The notes: generated by a model not told the origin, from the letters alone. A DNA stretch of 50,000 bases from Prorocentrum cordatum (GCA_963575745.1 CAUYUJ010009813.1:157225-207224), one strand, 5' to 3'; counted from the stretch's first letter, positions 1-10,381 are shown. Numbers and translations: made by a program.

Positions 1-1
1 G

Positions 2-210
2 GACCTGGCGGCCCTGGCGAAGATCAGCACGCAGGCGCGCGCCGAGCTGGAGGCCGACGATCAGCTCGGAGCCGTCGTCGACGGCGACGACGGCCTCCGT
101 TGTTGTCCGTCCTCCGTCGTCGACGACGCCGCCCTCGGCAGCGATCCCTCACCGGTCCTCCTTCCTCGTCCCTTCTCCCCTCCCCCCCCAGCCCCCCACC
201 CTACGCCGAG
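2..210 (+). other. Possible coding scrap at window edge
   Basis: Reading from base 2, the first 36 codons give an Ala/Asp/Leu-rich, protein-like stretch (begins DLAALAKISTQARAEL) before the frame runs into proline/arginine-rich low complexity. It has no start codon inside the window and no recognised domain. It may be the end of an exon or just GC-rich open sequence. Low confidence. Confidence 0.2.
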
Positions 211-211
211 C

Positions 212-358
<147 letters not shown>

Positions 359-438
359 GCCGACGCCGATGCCCGCGCCGACGCCGACGCCGACGGTGGC
401 GGGAGCGACGGCCGCAGCGGCGACGGCGGTGGCGGCGA

Positions 439-570
439 ATGGAGGCCGAGAGGGCCGCGCGTGCTGCGGACGCGGAGAGCGCGGCGGCGCTCCTGGCCGC
501 GGAGCGGGCCGAGGCCAGCGAGCGCTTGCGCGAGGCCCAGGACGCGCGCTCTTCTGCGTCCCGCGAGGCC
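439..570 (+). other. Ala/Glu/Arg-rich coiled-coil-like fragment
   Basis: From the ATG at 439 about 44 codons read as a coiled-coil-like peptide (starts MEAERAARAADAES) before the frame enters the TCC tract and becomes poly-Ser/Leu. Similar Ala/Glu/Arg scraps next to microsatellites occur near 13.8, 16.4 and 45.0 kb. It could be a remnant of a coiled-coil gene cut by repeat expansion. No function is assigned. Confidence 0.25.
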
Positions 571-741
571 TCATCCTCCTCTTCCCCTTCCTTCTCCTCC
601 TCCTCCTCCTCCTCCTCCTCCTCTTCATCATTCATTCTCCTACTCCTCCACGTCCTCCTCTTCTTCCTCCTCCTCCCTCTCCTGCTCCTCCTCCTCCTGC
701 TCCTCCTCCTCCTCCTCCTCCTCTTCCTCCTCCTCCCCCTT
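570..741. repeat. (TCC)n pyrimidine tract upstream of spliced leader
   Basis: Imperfect TCC/CTC repeat, almost pure pyrimidine for about 170 bases, ending directly at the spliced-leader sequence. It could act as the polypyrimidine tract of a splice acceptor, or be the target into which the downstream retroelement inserted. Confidence 0.9.
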
Positions 742-778
742 TCCGTAGCCATTTTGGCTCAAGCCATTTCGGCCCAGG
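742..778 (+). other. Dinoflagellate spliced leader plus SL relic
   Basis: Bases 742-763 match the 22-nt dinoflagellate spliced leader at every position (T at the degenerate first base, then CCGTAGCC through GGCTCAAG). Directly after it, 764-778 resembles the last 15 bases of the leader with three transitions (CCATTTCGGCCCAGG). Leader plus truncated leader is the known signature of an mRNA that was trans-spliced, reverse-transcribed, integrated, transcribed and trans-spliced again at the AG inside the old leader. Here it sits at the 5' end of a LINE. Confidence 0.9.
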
Positions 779-902
779 AAGTTTTGGGCTTGCAACGGCC
801 GTCTTCGAAGTGGCAGTCGCCGTTGCGGGTCTTTCTGGCTCGGTACGCAGGTTGAGGGACCTTTTCCCTCCAACTATCCACGACGCCTCATCGGCGGGTC
901 CC

Positions 903-2078
903 ATGGCCAAGGACGAGGAGGCGGTGCTCCCAGGTCCTAGGTAGCCCTGCTGGGGCTGCCCCCACTGCGGGCGCAACCAGAACTGGGCATGTCGAGTCCG
1001 CTGCATCTGCGGCAAGGCAGCTCCCCAGTCAGTCATCCAGCGCGCCAAGGAGAACGCCAAGAAGTCCAGCCCTGGCGAGGGGAATCGTGCTTCTGGTCCT
1101 CGCGGTGCATGGGCGCGCGGTCCACCTGTGCTCAAGGCAGGTGGCAACTCATCCAAGATCGAGCAGCAGCTGGCCAACTTGGCAAAGCAGGTCGAGCAGC
1201 TCACCAAGGGTGCAGGAGGCCAGGCGGGAAGGGCGCGCGCAGGGGGCGCAGGCACTGGTGCAGCCCGCAAGCCTGAACCCAAGCCCGATGCTGAAGAAGG
1301 TGATGGTGTGGTGGACACGGAGCTGGTCGCCCTTCGTGCCAAGGCTGACGCCATGGAGGAGGCGCTCTCCATCGTCAAGAAGTGCCCTGAGCTGGGCTCC
1401 TCGGCCACCCTGGCCCAGATGGAGTCCGAGCTGGCAGCTGTGCGCAAGTCGATCACGGAGCGCAAGCCTGCCGTCACGAGGCGCACCACCCTGGGGCACA
1501 AGCTGGCCAAGCGTCAGCAGCAGCTGGCCAAGCTTGAGGATGAAGCTGCTGAACATCTTCAGGCCGTCGAGGGTGCTCGGGAGGCGTTGGCCCAGGCGCG
1601 CGACAAGATCCAGGCGATCAAGGTCGAGATCGCGGCTTTCCAGGTGGAGCTCCGCAGCACCCTGCAGCAGGTGGCCCCGGCCCAGGAGTCCACGCCGTCC
1701 TGCGCGCAGCTGTCGCCCGAGGCGCTCGAGCACGCGCCGCCCGAGGTGCAGCAGTTGGTGGCATCGCCGTCTTTCGCCAAGTACCGGGAGCTGCTTGCGG
1801 TGCAGGCGGCGCAGGTCAAGGCCAACACACCTCCCCCAACCCCAACTCTCGCTGAAGGTATCCCTGGGGGCCCAGGTGTTCCAAAGCAAGAACCAGGGAG
1901 AGACACTATTCCAGTTCCAGGGGATGATGAAATGGACATCGACCTGGGCGATTTCGATTCTGAGGACATCTCGAAGCTTCTGGCAGTCGCTAGGAAGGAG
2001 GGCGAGGAGCATTCGGAAGAGTTCACAGCACTTCTGCGCACAATGGGGGTCAAAGCCAAGAAACAAAAGTGTGGGTGA
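903..2078 (+). pseudogene. LINE ORF1: zinc motif plus coiled-coil protein
   Basis: I chose the ATG at 903 because the frame then runs through the zinc motif and coiled coil to the TGA at 2076-2078. It is interrupted once, by TAG at 942-944. Bases 948-1013 encode a Cys-rich motif of the form C-W-G-C-P-H-C-G, then NW, then C and C-I-C-G, resembling small RNA-binding zinc ribbons. A Lys/Gln/Glu heptad-rich coiled coil covers about 1128-1680. The C-terminus is acidic then basic (DDEMDIDLGDFDSEDIS, ending KAKKQKCG). In LINEs, ORF1 binds element RNA and may multimerise. Its position just before ORF2 supports that role. There is no ATG between the TAG and the coiled coil, so the TAG probably kills the protein. 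Confidence 0.75.
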
Positions 2079-2170
2079 CACTATGTTCGGCGTCCCTAGT
2101 CCTCTTCTCTCGGGGATTCCGCTCTCACCTTCAGGTCGGCCAGTGCCAGCCCTGAGAGGGGCCCCCAAGG

Positions 2171-3451
2171 GTGTGCAGAATAGTTCTTTTTCACATTGAG
2201 TATTTCAACGGTTCGTGCTGGAAGACACTTCGACGCCGTCTCGCTGAGACGGATGCAGTGGTACTCTGTGCTCAGGAGCTGGGCATGAGTGACGAGTTCC
2301 TAGGGCAGGCCACCAGCGCGGCCCGTAGGTTCGGTTGGCACGCTCTCCGTCTCCCTGCTCGACTCAATCCTGAGACTGGAAAGCTATCTAGTGGGGCCGG
2401 CGTATTCGCTCGTTTGGCGGTGGGACTCAGGTGGCCCACCGAAAGGGGAGGTGACGGTTGCATCGTGGCCCATCGCGCTACCAAGGTCCTCCTGGGTTTC
2501 CCTGGATGGCCCGCGGTATCGCTCTATTCGGTATACCTTCGTCCGGCCGAAGGCCTCAGCGAGGCCAACCTCAGCATCCTGAAGGCTCTCGGAAGGTCGG
2601 TTTTGGATTCGGAGAACGCCATCATCGGAGGGGATTGGGATCTATCACCACAAGTTCTTGAGGGGTCTGGATTTCTCCGTCGCTTAGGCATGGTGCTAGT
2701 CGTTCCTACGATGCCCACGTGCAGGTCTCCAGCCCCCAGCAGCACCATCGATTTGTTCTCCAGACTGATTGGCGGCGTCGCAGTCGACACCAAGTGGGAG
2801 GTCAAGCCGCACCGCCCAGAAGGTTTGAAGATCAAGGCAGAGGCCCTCTCCCTCAGGCAGCTCATACATCGATCTCATCAGAAGCTTCCTCATGATCCTC
2901 CATGTGCCCCCACGCCCCATCCTGCAGAGTGGCGAGGTGCACTAGCACACGCTGCGCAAGCTGTTGCTCACGCATCTCTCTCTTCGGCATGCCGCGCTTG
3001 GAGAGTGCTGTCGAAGACTTGGGGCCACTTCGTTGACGTTGCCGAAGTGGAGCTATGTATTGTTCTCGGAGTTGAACCACGGGAATTAGGAGAGAGGAGC
3101 AGGACGATTAAGGCATATTGGGCTTCAGTTTTTTATCGGCCGAAGGACCCAGATGCTAGGCTCCAGATCATCGCAGGTTGGAAATGGCTGTTTAACGCTT
3201 TCACTGAGTTTGTCACGGCGGTCCAGTCGGACGATTTAGACGAACGCACGTGCATGCACCTCCAGGTAGCCTTGCAGCACGGCTGTGCGGGAGAAGGTCA
3301 GTGCGCCAGGCTTGATGCATCCTTGCGCGTCATGCGTGAGATTGCACTCCTTTGGCGCCCCGACCCCTCGGCCAAGCAGTCATGGTGTGAGCGTGCACAT
3401 CTCTTCCTGCAAGGTATTCAAGCTGATTTTGATGAGGCGGTTGCTGAATGA
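2171..3451 (+). pseudogene. LINE ORF2, AP endonuclease domain
   Basis: The frame begins without an obvious ATG (the first possible initiator is GTG at 2171). It shows an exonuclease/endonuclease/phosphatase fold: an N-terminal beta strand and turn (VLFHIEYFNGS), a QE pair in the motif CAQEL, GGDWD where the family usually has GGDxN, then P-T-C followed by an S-x-ID motif, and a terminal KPHRP with the expected His. This domain nicks target DNA to prime reverse transcription. The Asn-to-Asp change in GGDWD may be inactivating. The frame ends at TGA 3449-3451 but resumes in phase right after it, so this is a premature stop inside ORF2. Confidence 0.75.
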
Positions 3452-4763
3452 GAGCGGGTTGCAAGGGAATCTTGGGGCACCTTGACCACTCAAGCTCTTC
3501 GAGGCTCCGCGAGGCTCATGCACAGGGTCACCAGAGCTCAGAAGGTTTGGGCCCCCACGGTTGTGCAAAGCCCCCCTGGTGCAATCACGTCGGACCCGAA
3601 TCGCCTCCTCATGGGCGAGACGGTTAAGTTAGGTGAGTATTGGAATGCTAGTCTAAGCCCTCCAACAGCTTGGGTCCCAGGTCGCGAGTGCTTCCCACGA
3701 GCCACCCCGACGGAGCTCCGCGTCGCCGCGAGGTCCTTCAGCAGGGATACCTCCCAGTCGCTGGACGGCTTCCAAGCGAGACATTGCCTGCCTCAGCGAC
3801 ATGGGGCTGGAGGTCCTGGCGCTACTCTTTGAGGCGGTGGAGCGGATAGGATTTTTTCCGCCCCAATTGTGGTGGGTGCTGGTGCCCCTCTTGGAGAAGC
3901 CGAAGGGAGGTCTACGGCCCATCCTGCTCCTGGGGTCGCCCGTGCGCCTGTGGGAGAGGCTCCGACGGGGCCGAGCTGCTGAGTTTTTAGAGCGGGCCCA
4001 ACGGCCTTACTGGTCCTTCGGGAATGGAACCAGTTCGGGGGTGGCCATCTGGAAACAAAGCGTCCTAGCAGAACAGGCTTCTTCGACTGGGAAGGCTACA
4101 TCAGGTTTCATTTGGGATGGTATGAAATATTACGAGTCGTTTGTTCTAGCATGGCTCCGAGATCGAGCCGTCTACTGGGGCATTTCTATGGTCCTCATCA
4201 AGACCCTCTACAATCTATGGCGTGGTCCCTGTGTACTCCGATTGGGCCCCAACTGCTCCCCTCTGGTGCTCTTTGCGGGCTCGGGTCTACCAGCGGGGGA
4301 CGTATTTAACGACGTCTTCGTTAAAGCATATGCTATGTACGATTTCGACCAGTTCTCGCTCCGAAATCCACGGGTATCGTTAGGCTCCTACATAGATGAC
4401 GACACGGTTGTCGCGTATGGAGACGAGGGTGAGATAGTGGCGAATCTAACCAAGGCTGGCCACGACTTGAAAGCTATTTTTTCGGAACGGCTGAACGTCC
4501 ACGTAGCAGAGGACAAGGCCGTGACTTTTGCATATTCGCAGGGGCTGGCGGCGAGGCTCTCCAGGAGACTACTAGTGGCGTGTCCGTCGGTGGCATCGAA
4601 TGCAGTAGTATCGCTTGGGACAGACCTAGCACCAGGCCAGAGGAGAGGATGCAGAGGAGGACTACACAAGCGGCACCAACGACTACGAGCTATGCGTAGA
4701 AAGGCACCGCTTCTTATCATTTTACCGCAAACGGTTGCCGCGGGACAAGTCCAGCATGTCTAA
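3452..4763 (+). pseudogene. LINE ORF2, reverse transcriptase domain
   Basis: The reading frame of the endonuclease continues to about 3790 and then shifts by one base. From about 3801 the reverse transcriptase is clear: LLEKPKGGLRPILLL (finger motif), WDGMKYYESF (motif A, with its Asp), SGLPAGDVFND (motif B) and SLGSYIDDDTV (motif C, YIDD intact) at about 4381-4408. The frame is lost again around 4600-4735. The catalytic residues survive although the gene is broken, suggesting moderate age. This enzyme would copy LINE RNA at the nicked target. Confidence 0.8.
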
Positions 4764-5373
4764 GATTTATGTTGTTGGAGTTCGTCCTGCAGCGGCCTAC
4801 GGAGCCATGGTTCTCGGCTTTGCGGATGGCGAGCTACGGGCGTTTCAGAGTACTCTAGTGGCTGGACGCAGCCCAGCACACAAAGGTGCCCCCCTCACTG
4901 CTAAGTTGGCATTGCACGGCGATCCAGCGTGGAAGCAGGCGGTTGCACCAGCGGCCCAATGGGCCTTGAGCATCTGGAGGCCCATCACCCAGCCACGATC
5001 ATCACCTTTCTCGTTTCGGGAACGCATCCAGATATGGTGGGACACGGTGGAAGCTCAAGACCTTGTTCTGGAACCTTCTGGCTTGAAGCTATCTCGGGGG
5101 CCCATGCACCGCATGCCGTTGAGCCTACATAGAATAGGGTGGGCAGCTACAAGTTTCACAGTGTGGCACGACGACCGAGGGTACGTTATTGATCTTCTCT
5201 ACACGGCACCTGCCCTGGTCAATAAGCTACTGCAGGATGGAGTTCAGAGATCACATGAGCGTCGTATGGCGCAGGCCTTGCCAGAGTTCAGTGCCGGCAG
5301 AGTTGCTTCGGACCCGCTCCAAAGAATGATGCGGTCCAAGCGCACCCCCCCTCGTGAAAAAAATACTGGTTGA
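4735..5373 (+). pseudogene. LINE ORF2, RT thumb/connection region
   Basis: The frame is shifted relative to the reverse transcriptase core. It contains the conserved block that follows the RT palm in dinoflagellate LINEs: IYVVGVRPAAAYGAMVLGFAD, then a Trp-rich helix region (HGDPAWKQAVAPAAQWALSIW). No catalytic residues are expected here. It ends at a TGA at 5371-5373. The following 180 bases lack a single good frame. Confidence 0.65.
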
Positions 5374-5899
5374 GTGCTGTTTTCTCTGGGGCCTGTTGGG
5401 CGGGAGATAGGCTGAGATCCTCGGGGTATGTTCACGACGGTTTGCGCCCGCTTTGTCGTCAGCCCGACTCCTTGGTCCACAGGCAGTTTTTCTGCGACGG
5501 CCCCGAGCCTCGAGCGGCTAGGCGAGAGCACTGACTGACGAAGAAATCGCCGAGGTGAGGACGGCCGCGCCCGATAGAATGCTTTTCTGTTCTCGGTTGA
5601 TAATGGCTCAGCCCACCCCTCCTCCTCCTTGTTTGGACCTCGACCCCGTCCTCCAGGGTCCTGAGGGAGAGCCATTAACGATCGATGAGTTTTGTAGACT
5701 GACCCTCGACACGGAGATCGTCGTGGATGGGTCGGCCACCATTGGGGTGTTTCGAGAGCTCAACCGCGCCACCTATGCTGCTGTTTTCCTAGCCCCTGGC
5801 ACGGACTACATAGTGAGAGCTCGTACCCTAGGCACTCTGTGGCCAGGTCTTCCCCAGACAGCCCAGTCTGGAGAACATCCGGGGATTGCAACTCTTTAG
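5374..5899 (+). pseudogene. LINE ORF2, Cys/His linker and RNase H N-terminal half
   Basis: 5420-5510 carries a decayed Cys/His spacer (…LRPLCRQ… VHRQFFCDGPEP in one frame). From about 5543 the frame reads to VDGSA at about 5725 (first RNase H Asp), then RELNRATYAAVFL and LPQTAQSGEHP, matching the start of the RNase H domain with its conserved Glu region. The frame is lost near 5880 and the domain continues in another phase. RNase H would remove the RNA strand after first-strand synthesis. Confidence 0.65.
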
Positions 5900-6923
5900 C
5901 TGCCTGGCCACGGGACGAAGTGATGTGCGCAGTGACTGTTTGGGGGCGGTGCGTCTGGCCTCCTCGAGCCCTGCTGCGCAGTTGGACCCCAATCAGACCT
6001 TTGCGGGCATCCGACGAAGGGCCCTGGCGGAAGATGGCCAGGCCAGCATAATCTCTGTTTCGCATGTGGCTGCGCATCGCTCTGCAGGAGCGACCACAGC
6101 ACTCCCACCGCATGAGCGGAATATTGCCCTGGGCAATGCCGACGCGGACAGGTTGGCAAAGCGCGCGCTGAGTTTTCACCCCAGCCTAGCCCCAGACGGG
6201 CTGGAGAGGCTGGATCAAGAATTTGTCATGCTGCGCAAGCTCGTGGCAATGTTTGCAGCAGTGCTTTCCTGTTTTCCCAAGCTCGAGTTTCGGCGGGAAA
6301 AGACGGGCCCCAGGATGCCTCCCCCGCGTGCCCTGAGCTGGCACGATTGGGCCATCCTCGACCCTGGCGATGAGAGCGACCAGGCAAGCGTGGCTCGATG
6401 CAGGAAGTTCTTTAAGGTGTCCTATGGCGGCGAGAGGCTTATGCTCGGGTGCAGTGGACTCCCCATGGCCCTGCGTCGTCTGCAAGGCGCGGAGAGCGAA
6501 CGGGGCCACCTCCTGTGCTCTTCTCTGCGCCAGACCGCCAAGTGTGAGATGCTTGTATGTTGCTTCAAGTGTGGGGCTTTCACCAGCCAGCGTTGTTTTC
6601 TTCTCGGCGAGCGGTGCAAAGGAACGCCTGGACCGAGTGGTAGGGGAGCTCTCCACCGAATTCGGCAAGGCCTCCATCCTCACTACAGATCGGAGGAGAA
6701 GGTAGCTGCAGGTTCTGGCGTCACGTGTCGCGCCTCTGCCAAGTATGTGCTGCTCCCCGCAGCCACGGCTGGTAGCCCCCCCGCTCCCTCGGGTGTGCGT
6801 CTCCTGCCTTCGCTGGAGGCACTGGCGGCCCGAGTAAGAGAGCGGGAGGAGAATGCAGCTCGGGCTTTGGAGGAGCATGGAGTGCTGCCTCGGCCTCCGA
6901 CCCGCGGCAACCCCGCGGGTTAA
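5886..6923 (+). pseudogene. LINE ORF2, RNase H C-terminal half and Cys/His tail
   Basis: In the new frame, GRSDVRSDCLGAVRLA supplies the internal RNase H Asp (about 5929-5950). HVAAHRSAGATTALPPHERN and GNADADRLAKRAL supply the last conserved His/Asp segment (about 6060-6170). Further on, CEMLVCCFKCGAFTSQR followed by LHRIRQGLHP is the typical C-terminal Cys-rich tail of these elements (about 6540-6690), probably nucleic-acid binding. The frame closes at TAA 6921-6923, which I take as the natural end of ORF2. Confidence 0.75.
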
Positions 6924-7035
6924 GTCTAAGTGGCTAGGGGGGGAGACGCTCATCTCCTGCGTTGCCACACCCGTCAGACTGCCGTGCGGCGCTGGCTGGT
7001 AATGCTTTGTTCTGCCTCGTGGGCCCCCGAGGAAA

Positions 7036-7815
7036 ATCCTCCTCCTCCTCCTCATCCTCCCCCATCCTACCTCCTCCTCTCCTTCTTATATAGCCAAGCC
7101 GCGGGGGCGCTCCGCCTGCGGCGTCCATCCTCCGTTTCCTCCCCGTTCCTCCTTCCCTCCATCCCTCCCTCCCTCCCTCTTCCTCGCTCCTCCCACCCCC
7201 TCCTCGTCCCCATCCTCCTCCTCGTCTGCCTCCTCTTCCTCCTCCTCTGCCTCCTCCTCCTCTTCCTCGCTCCTCCCACCCCCTGCTCGTCTCCCTCCTC
7301 CTCCTCCTCCTCCTCCTCCTCCTCCTCTGCTCCTCCTCCTCTTCCTCCACCTCCACCTCCACCCGCTCCTCTTCTTCCACCTCCTCCTCCTCCTCCTCCT
7401 CCTCCTCCTCCTCCTCCTCCTCGTCCTCCTCCTCCTCCTCATTCACTTCATTTTCCTCCTCCGCCTCCGCTCCCTCCCCACCTTCTTAGCCAAGCCGTGG
7501 GGGCGCTCCACCTGCGGCGTCACCCATCATCCTTCTCCTTTTCCCCCCCGTTCCTCCCTTCCCTCCCTCCCTCCTCCTCTCGCTCCTCCCACCCCCTCGT
7601 TGTCCTTCTCCTCCTCGTCCTCCTCCTCCTCCTCCTCCTCCTCCTCCTCCTCCTCCTCCTCCTCCTCCTCCTCCTCCTCCTCCCCCTCCTCCTCCTCCCT
7701 CCTCCTCCTCCTCCTCCTCCTCCTCTGCCTCCTCCTCAGCCTCCTCATCCTCCTCCTCCCGTTTGTCCGTCTCCCCATCTTCTCCTCCTCCCCCTCTTCC
7801 TCCTCATCCTCTTCC
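7036..7815. repeat. (TCC)n tract with a duplicated 60-70 bp block
   Basis: Long imperfect TCC/CCT pyrimidine tract. Two non-repetitive blocks inside it (about 7083-7150 and 7481-7550, offset 396 bases) are related: both read TAGCCAAGCCG, then GGGGGCGCTCC, then CTGCGGCGTC, and both lead into the same CCCCGTTCCTCC run. The tract and its block were therefore duplicated as a unit of about 400 bp. Confidence 0.85.
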
Positions 7816-8128
7816 GTCATTCCTATGTGTTATAAGTGCCGTTGTCTTTCTGGCATCCCGAGGCCAGTACTCAAGGCGGACCGCGCGCTGTACCTGAGAC
7901 CCCCTCACCTTTTTCATCACCCTGGGCCATAACCATTGTAAACATGTTCACATATGGAGGGTTGGGCGTTTTCAACCTGTGGCTGTCGCCTTAGCGCCGC
8001 GCACATTCATTTTGAAGATTTGCAAGAGTCCCACGGATTGACAACGAATTTGTTCCAAACTGCGGCTCTCGCTTTAGCGCCGCGCACACTTGTTTTAGGA
8101 GTGCACACGTGTATCACAGATTGGGGGC

Positions 8129-8160
<32 letters not shown>

Positions 8161-8552
8161 TTTTTTTTGTTTTTTCAACAGTTGGGTATCATGTCAGCGC
8201 CGCGTTTTCATTTCTCAGTGTTGCAAGTGTTTCTCGGTTTTCCACGAGCCGCGTACCAGGAATGTTGCTTTCGAAGGATACAGAGGGTGCAGCCGTTATT
8301 CGGTTTCGCGGCGTTGAAGTCACAGGAATGGCGTTTTGGCACGGTTCAGGATCGTCGATACGCAACAGTCAGGTTGTTCCGTGGCATTGGGATCCCGAGA
8401 ACCATGCTTTGGCATGCTTCAGGGTCTTCAGAACGGTTGCTTCCCAACGAGGAAAAACTTTTAGTGGAACTTAATATTTGCAGTGGCCTGAGAAGAGGGA
8501 ATTTGGAGGGAGGGTTTCTTCCAACATCAGAGGTGGCCCTTGGGTTTACAAC
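7816..8552. repeat. Unique DNA with three degenerate about 84-bp repeats and poly-T
   Basis: No gene is seen. AGCGCCGCG recurs at 7991, 8075 and 8196 in related contexts: the first two units are 84 bases apart, and the third is displaced by a poly-T run (about 8129-8169). The rest (8220-8520) shows nothing recognisable. Confidence 0.5.
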
Positions 8553-8813
8553 GGTCCTCCTCCTCCTCTTCCTCCTCCTCCTCCTCCTCCTCCTCCTCCT
8601 CCTCCTCCTCCTCCTCCTCCTCCTCCTCCTCCTCCTCATTCATACTCTTTCTCCTCCTCCTTCTCCCTCCTCCTCCTCCTCCTCCGCCTCCTCCTCGCCT
8701 CCTCCCACCTCTTCTGTTTCTCCTCCTCCTCCTCCTCTTCCGCGTCATCCTCCTCCTCCTCCTTCTTCTCCTCCTCCTCCTCCTCCTCCCTCCTCCTTCC
8801 TCCTTCCGCCTCC
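8553..8813. repeat. (TCC)n pyrimidine tract upstream of second spliced leader
   Basis: Pure CTC/TCC to about 8638, then imperfect TCC to the spliced-leader sequence. It is placed exactly as the tract before the leader at 742. Confidence 0.9.
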
Positions 8814-8814
8814 C

Positions 8815-8850
8815 CCGTAGCCATTTTGGTTCAAGCTGTTTTCGGCCCTG
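8815..8850 (+). other. Second dinoflagellate spliced-leader copy with possible relic
   Basis: 8815-8835 matches 20 of 21 bases of CCGTAGCC…CTCAAG (one C-to-T in GGTTCAAG). The base before it is C, which is not allowed at the degenerate first position. The next 15 bases (CTGTTTTCGGCCCTG) weakly resemble a truncated leader and share TTTCGGCCC with the relic after the first leader. This marks the 5' end of a retroposed trans-spliced RNA. Confidence 0.85.
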
Positions 8851-10330
8851 CCTCGGCCGCGTCCGCGCCGCGCTCTGCCGCTGAGATTTGCTTGGGAGAT
8901 GGCTGCGGTCGGCTGCCCTGCCGCCCCCCGTGGCGGCAGTGCAGCCCAGCAACGGCGGCGGGTCGTTGTGGCCTGCGCGGCGCGCCATGCAGGCGGCCGC
9001 GCGCCGCCCTCGACCGCGCGAAGGCGCTCGAGTCCAGAATCGCGGAGCTCGGGGCGGAGCTCAGGAAGACCCTGGGGGTGCACGAGGCGGCGGCCCAGCA
9101 GACTGTGGCCCTGGCGGGCACGGGCGCGACGGGGGAGGCAGACGACAAGCTGAGGGGCGAGCTGGTCGGGCGGCTGGCCCTCGAAACGCCGATCCTCGCG
9201 GCGGGCCTGGCCGCGGAGCAGGGGAGCGCGGTCGTTCCCTGCGTGCCGACGCTGGGCAGGCAGCGGCGCAACACGGCGGCGCACGTCTTCAGCGCCGTCA
9301 CGGTGATCCAGAAGGCTGGCAAAACGGCGGAGCTCAACAGCATTTGGGCAAAGTATTAGGCATCTTTTGCAGAGGTGTGCACGGCTGGGCCGACGCGGAG
9401 GTCAGCCTCGGCACGTTCGTGGAGTTGACGCACGTGACGGCGCCCGCCTTCGTTTTCGCCGCCCTGCTGGAGCTGGTCTTCATCCTTGTGGGCAGCGGCC
9501 CAACGCGAGGAGGCCGCCGACGGTAACAGCGGCGCCCGTCCGCCGCGCGAGCCGTCCGCGCGCGCCGCTTCCGATGCGGTGCCGCCCCCCTGGGCCCTGG
9601 CGCGTCGCCGCGGGCGCGGCGTGCCGCCAGGCACCGTCTTCGCGCTGGCCGAGCGCGTGAGGAGTGCTGCCGAGCCGAGGCCTCTGTCCTTGGCGCCGGG
9701 AGCGCACTGGTGGAGGCGGGGCGGCGGGGGCGACGTGGGCGGCGGCGCCAGCGCTGTTCCCCATGCTCAAGCCGCCGCCCAGCCACTCTTGCCCTCCCTC
9801 GATGGCGCCTGCGACGCGGGCCCGTCCAGGAGGGCATCTCGTTCAACGCCGCCGACTCCGCCACGTTCGACGCGCAGGAGGTGGTGGACGCGATCCTCGT
9901 TCTCGAGGATGGCGTCGGCTCTGTGCGCAGCGCCCGCCGCGCGCTGTCCCTCGGCGGATCTGTCGGCGAGCTGGCCCCCGAGCCAGGCGCGGCCTTCGGC
10001 GGCCCCTGCGCGGCGCGCAGCACGACTTGCACGGCTCTCTTCCCGTCGTGCCGCGGCGGGCCCAGGAGCCGTCGAGCGCTACTTGATGGCTAACGAGGCT
10101 GCCCTCCTCCGTGGGCGCAGCGACGTGGCCCGGGACGTCGACGGCAGGGTCGAGGTGCTGGAGGAGGTGGAGGAGCCCCAGATAAAGACCGCTGCGATCG
10201 TGGAGGCGGCGGCGCTGGAGGCCGACGCGTTTTGCCGCGCGCTGGAGTCGGAGGAGATCGACGACGGCGTGGGCGACGCGAAGGGCGTCGAGGTGCTGGA
10301 GTGCCCCCTGCGGGGCCGGCCTCTGTGACG
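8815..10330 (+). pseudogene. SL-headed retrocopy, unrecognised protein
   Basis: GC-rich sequence between two TCC tracts, beginning with a spliced leader. The first ATG after the leader is at 8899. Protein-like stretches occur in three frames, consistent with a frameshifted retrocopy: an Ala/Glu coiled-coil-like helix (RAALDRAKALESRIAELGAE, about 9010-9075) to a stop at 9359; a hydrophobic segment (APAFVFAALLELVFILVGSG, about 9440-9500); GISFNAADSATFDAQEVVDA (about 9834-9893); and an acidic tail ending at TGA 10326-10328. I recognise no family. The set could be one gene with a membrane helix, or unrelated GC-rich open frames. Confidence 0.4.
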
Positions 10331-10381
10331 GCCCCCGCGAGGCCGCCCCCGTCGACCCATTCGACGAGCGTGCGGTCACGA

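Larger units (their letters stand above)
742..7035 (+). mobile_element. Decayed non-LTR (LINE-type) retrotransposon
   Basis: The element contains, in order: spliced leader, about 124 bases of leader region after the relic, ORF1 with a zinc motif and coiled coil, then ORF2 with AP endonuclease, reverse transcriptase, RNase H and a C-terminal Cys/His segment. The architecture is that of dinoflagellate LINEs with an APE and an RNase H. At least two stops and three frameshifts show it is inactive. The 3' end is not certain: coding stops at 6923 and the TCC tract begins at about 7036. Both flanks are TCC tracts, so it probably inserted into a TCC microsatellite. No clear poly-A tail is seen. Confidence 0.85.
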
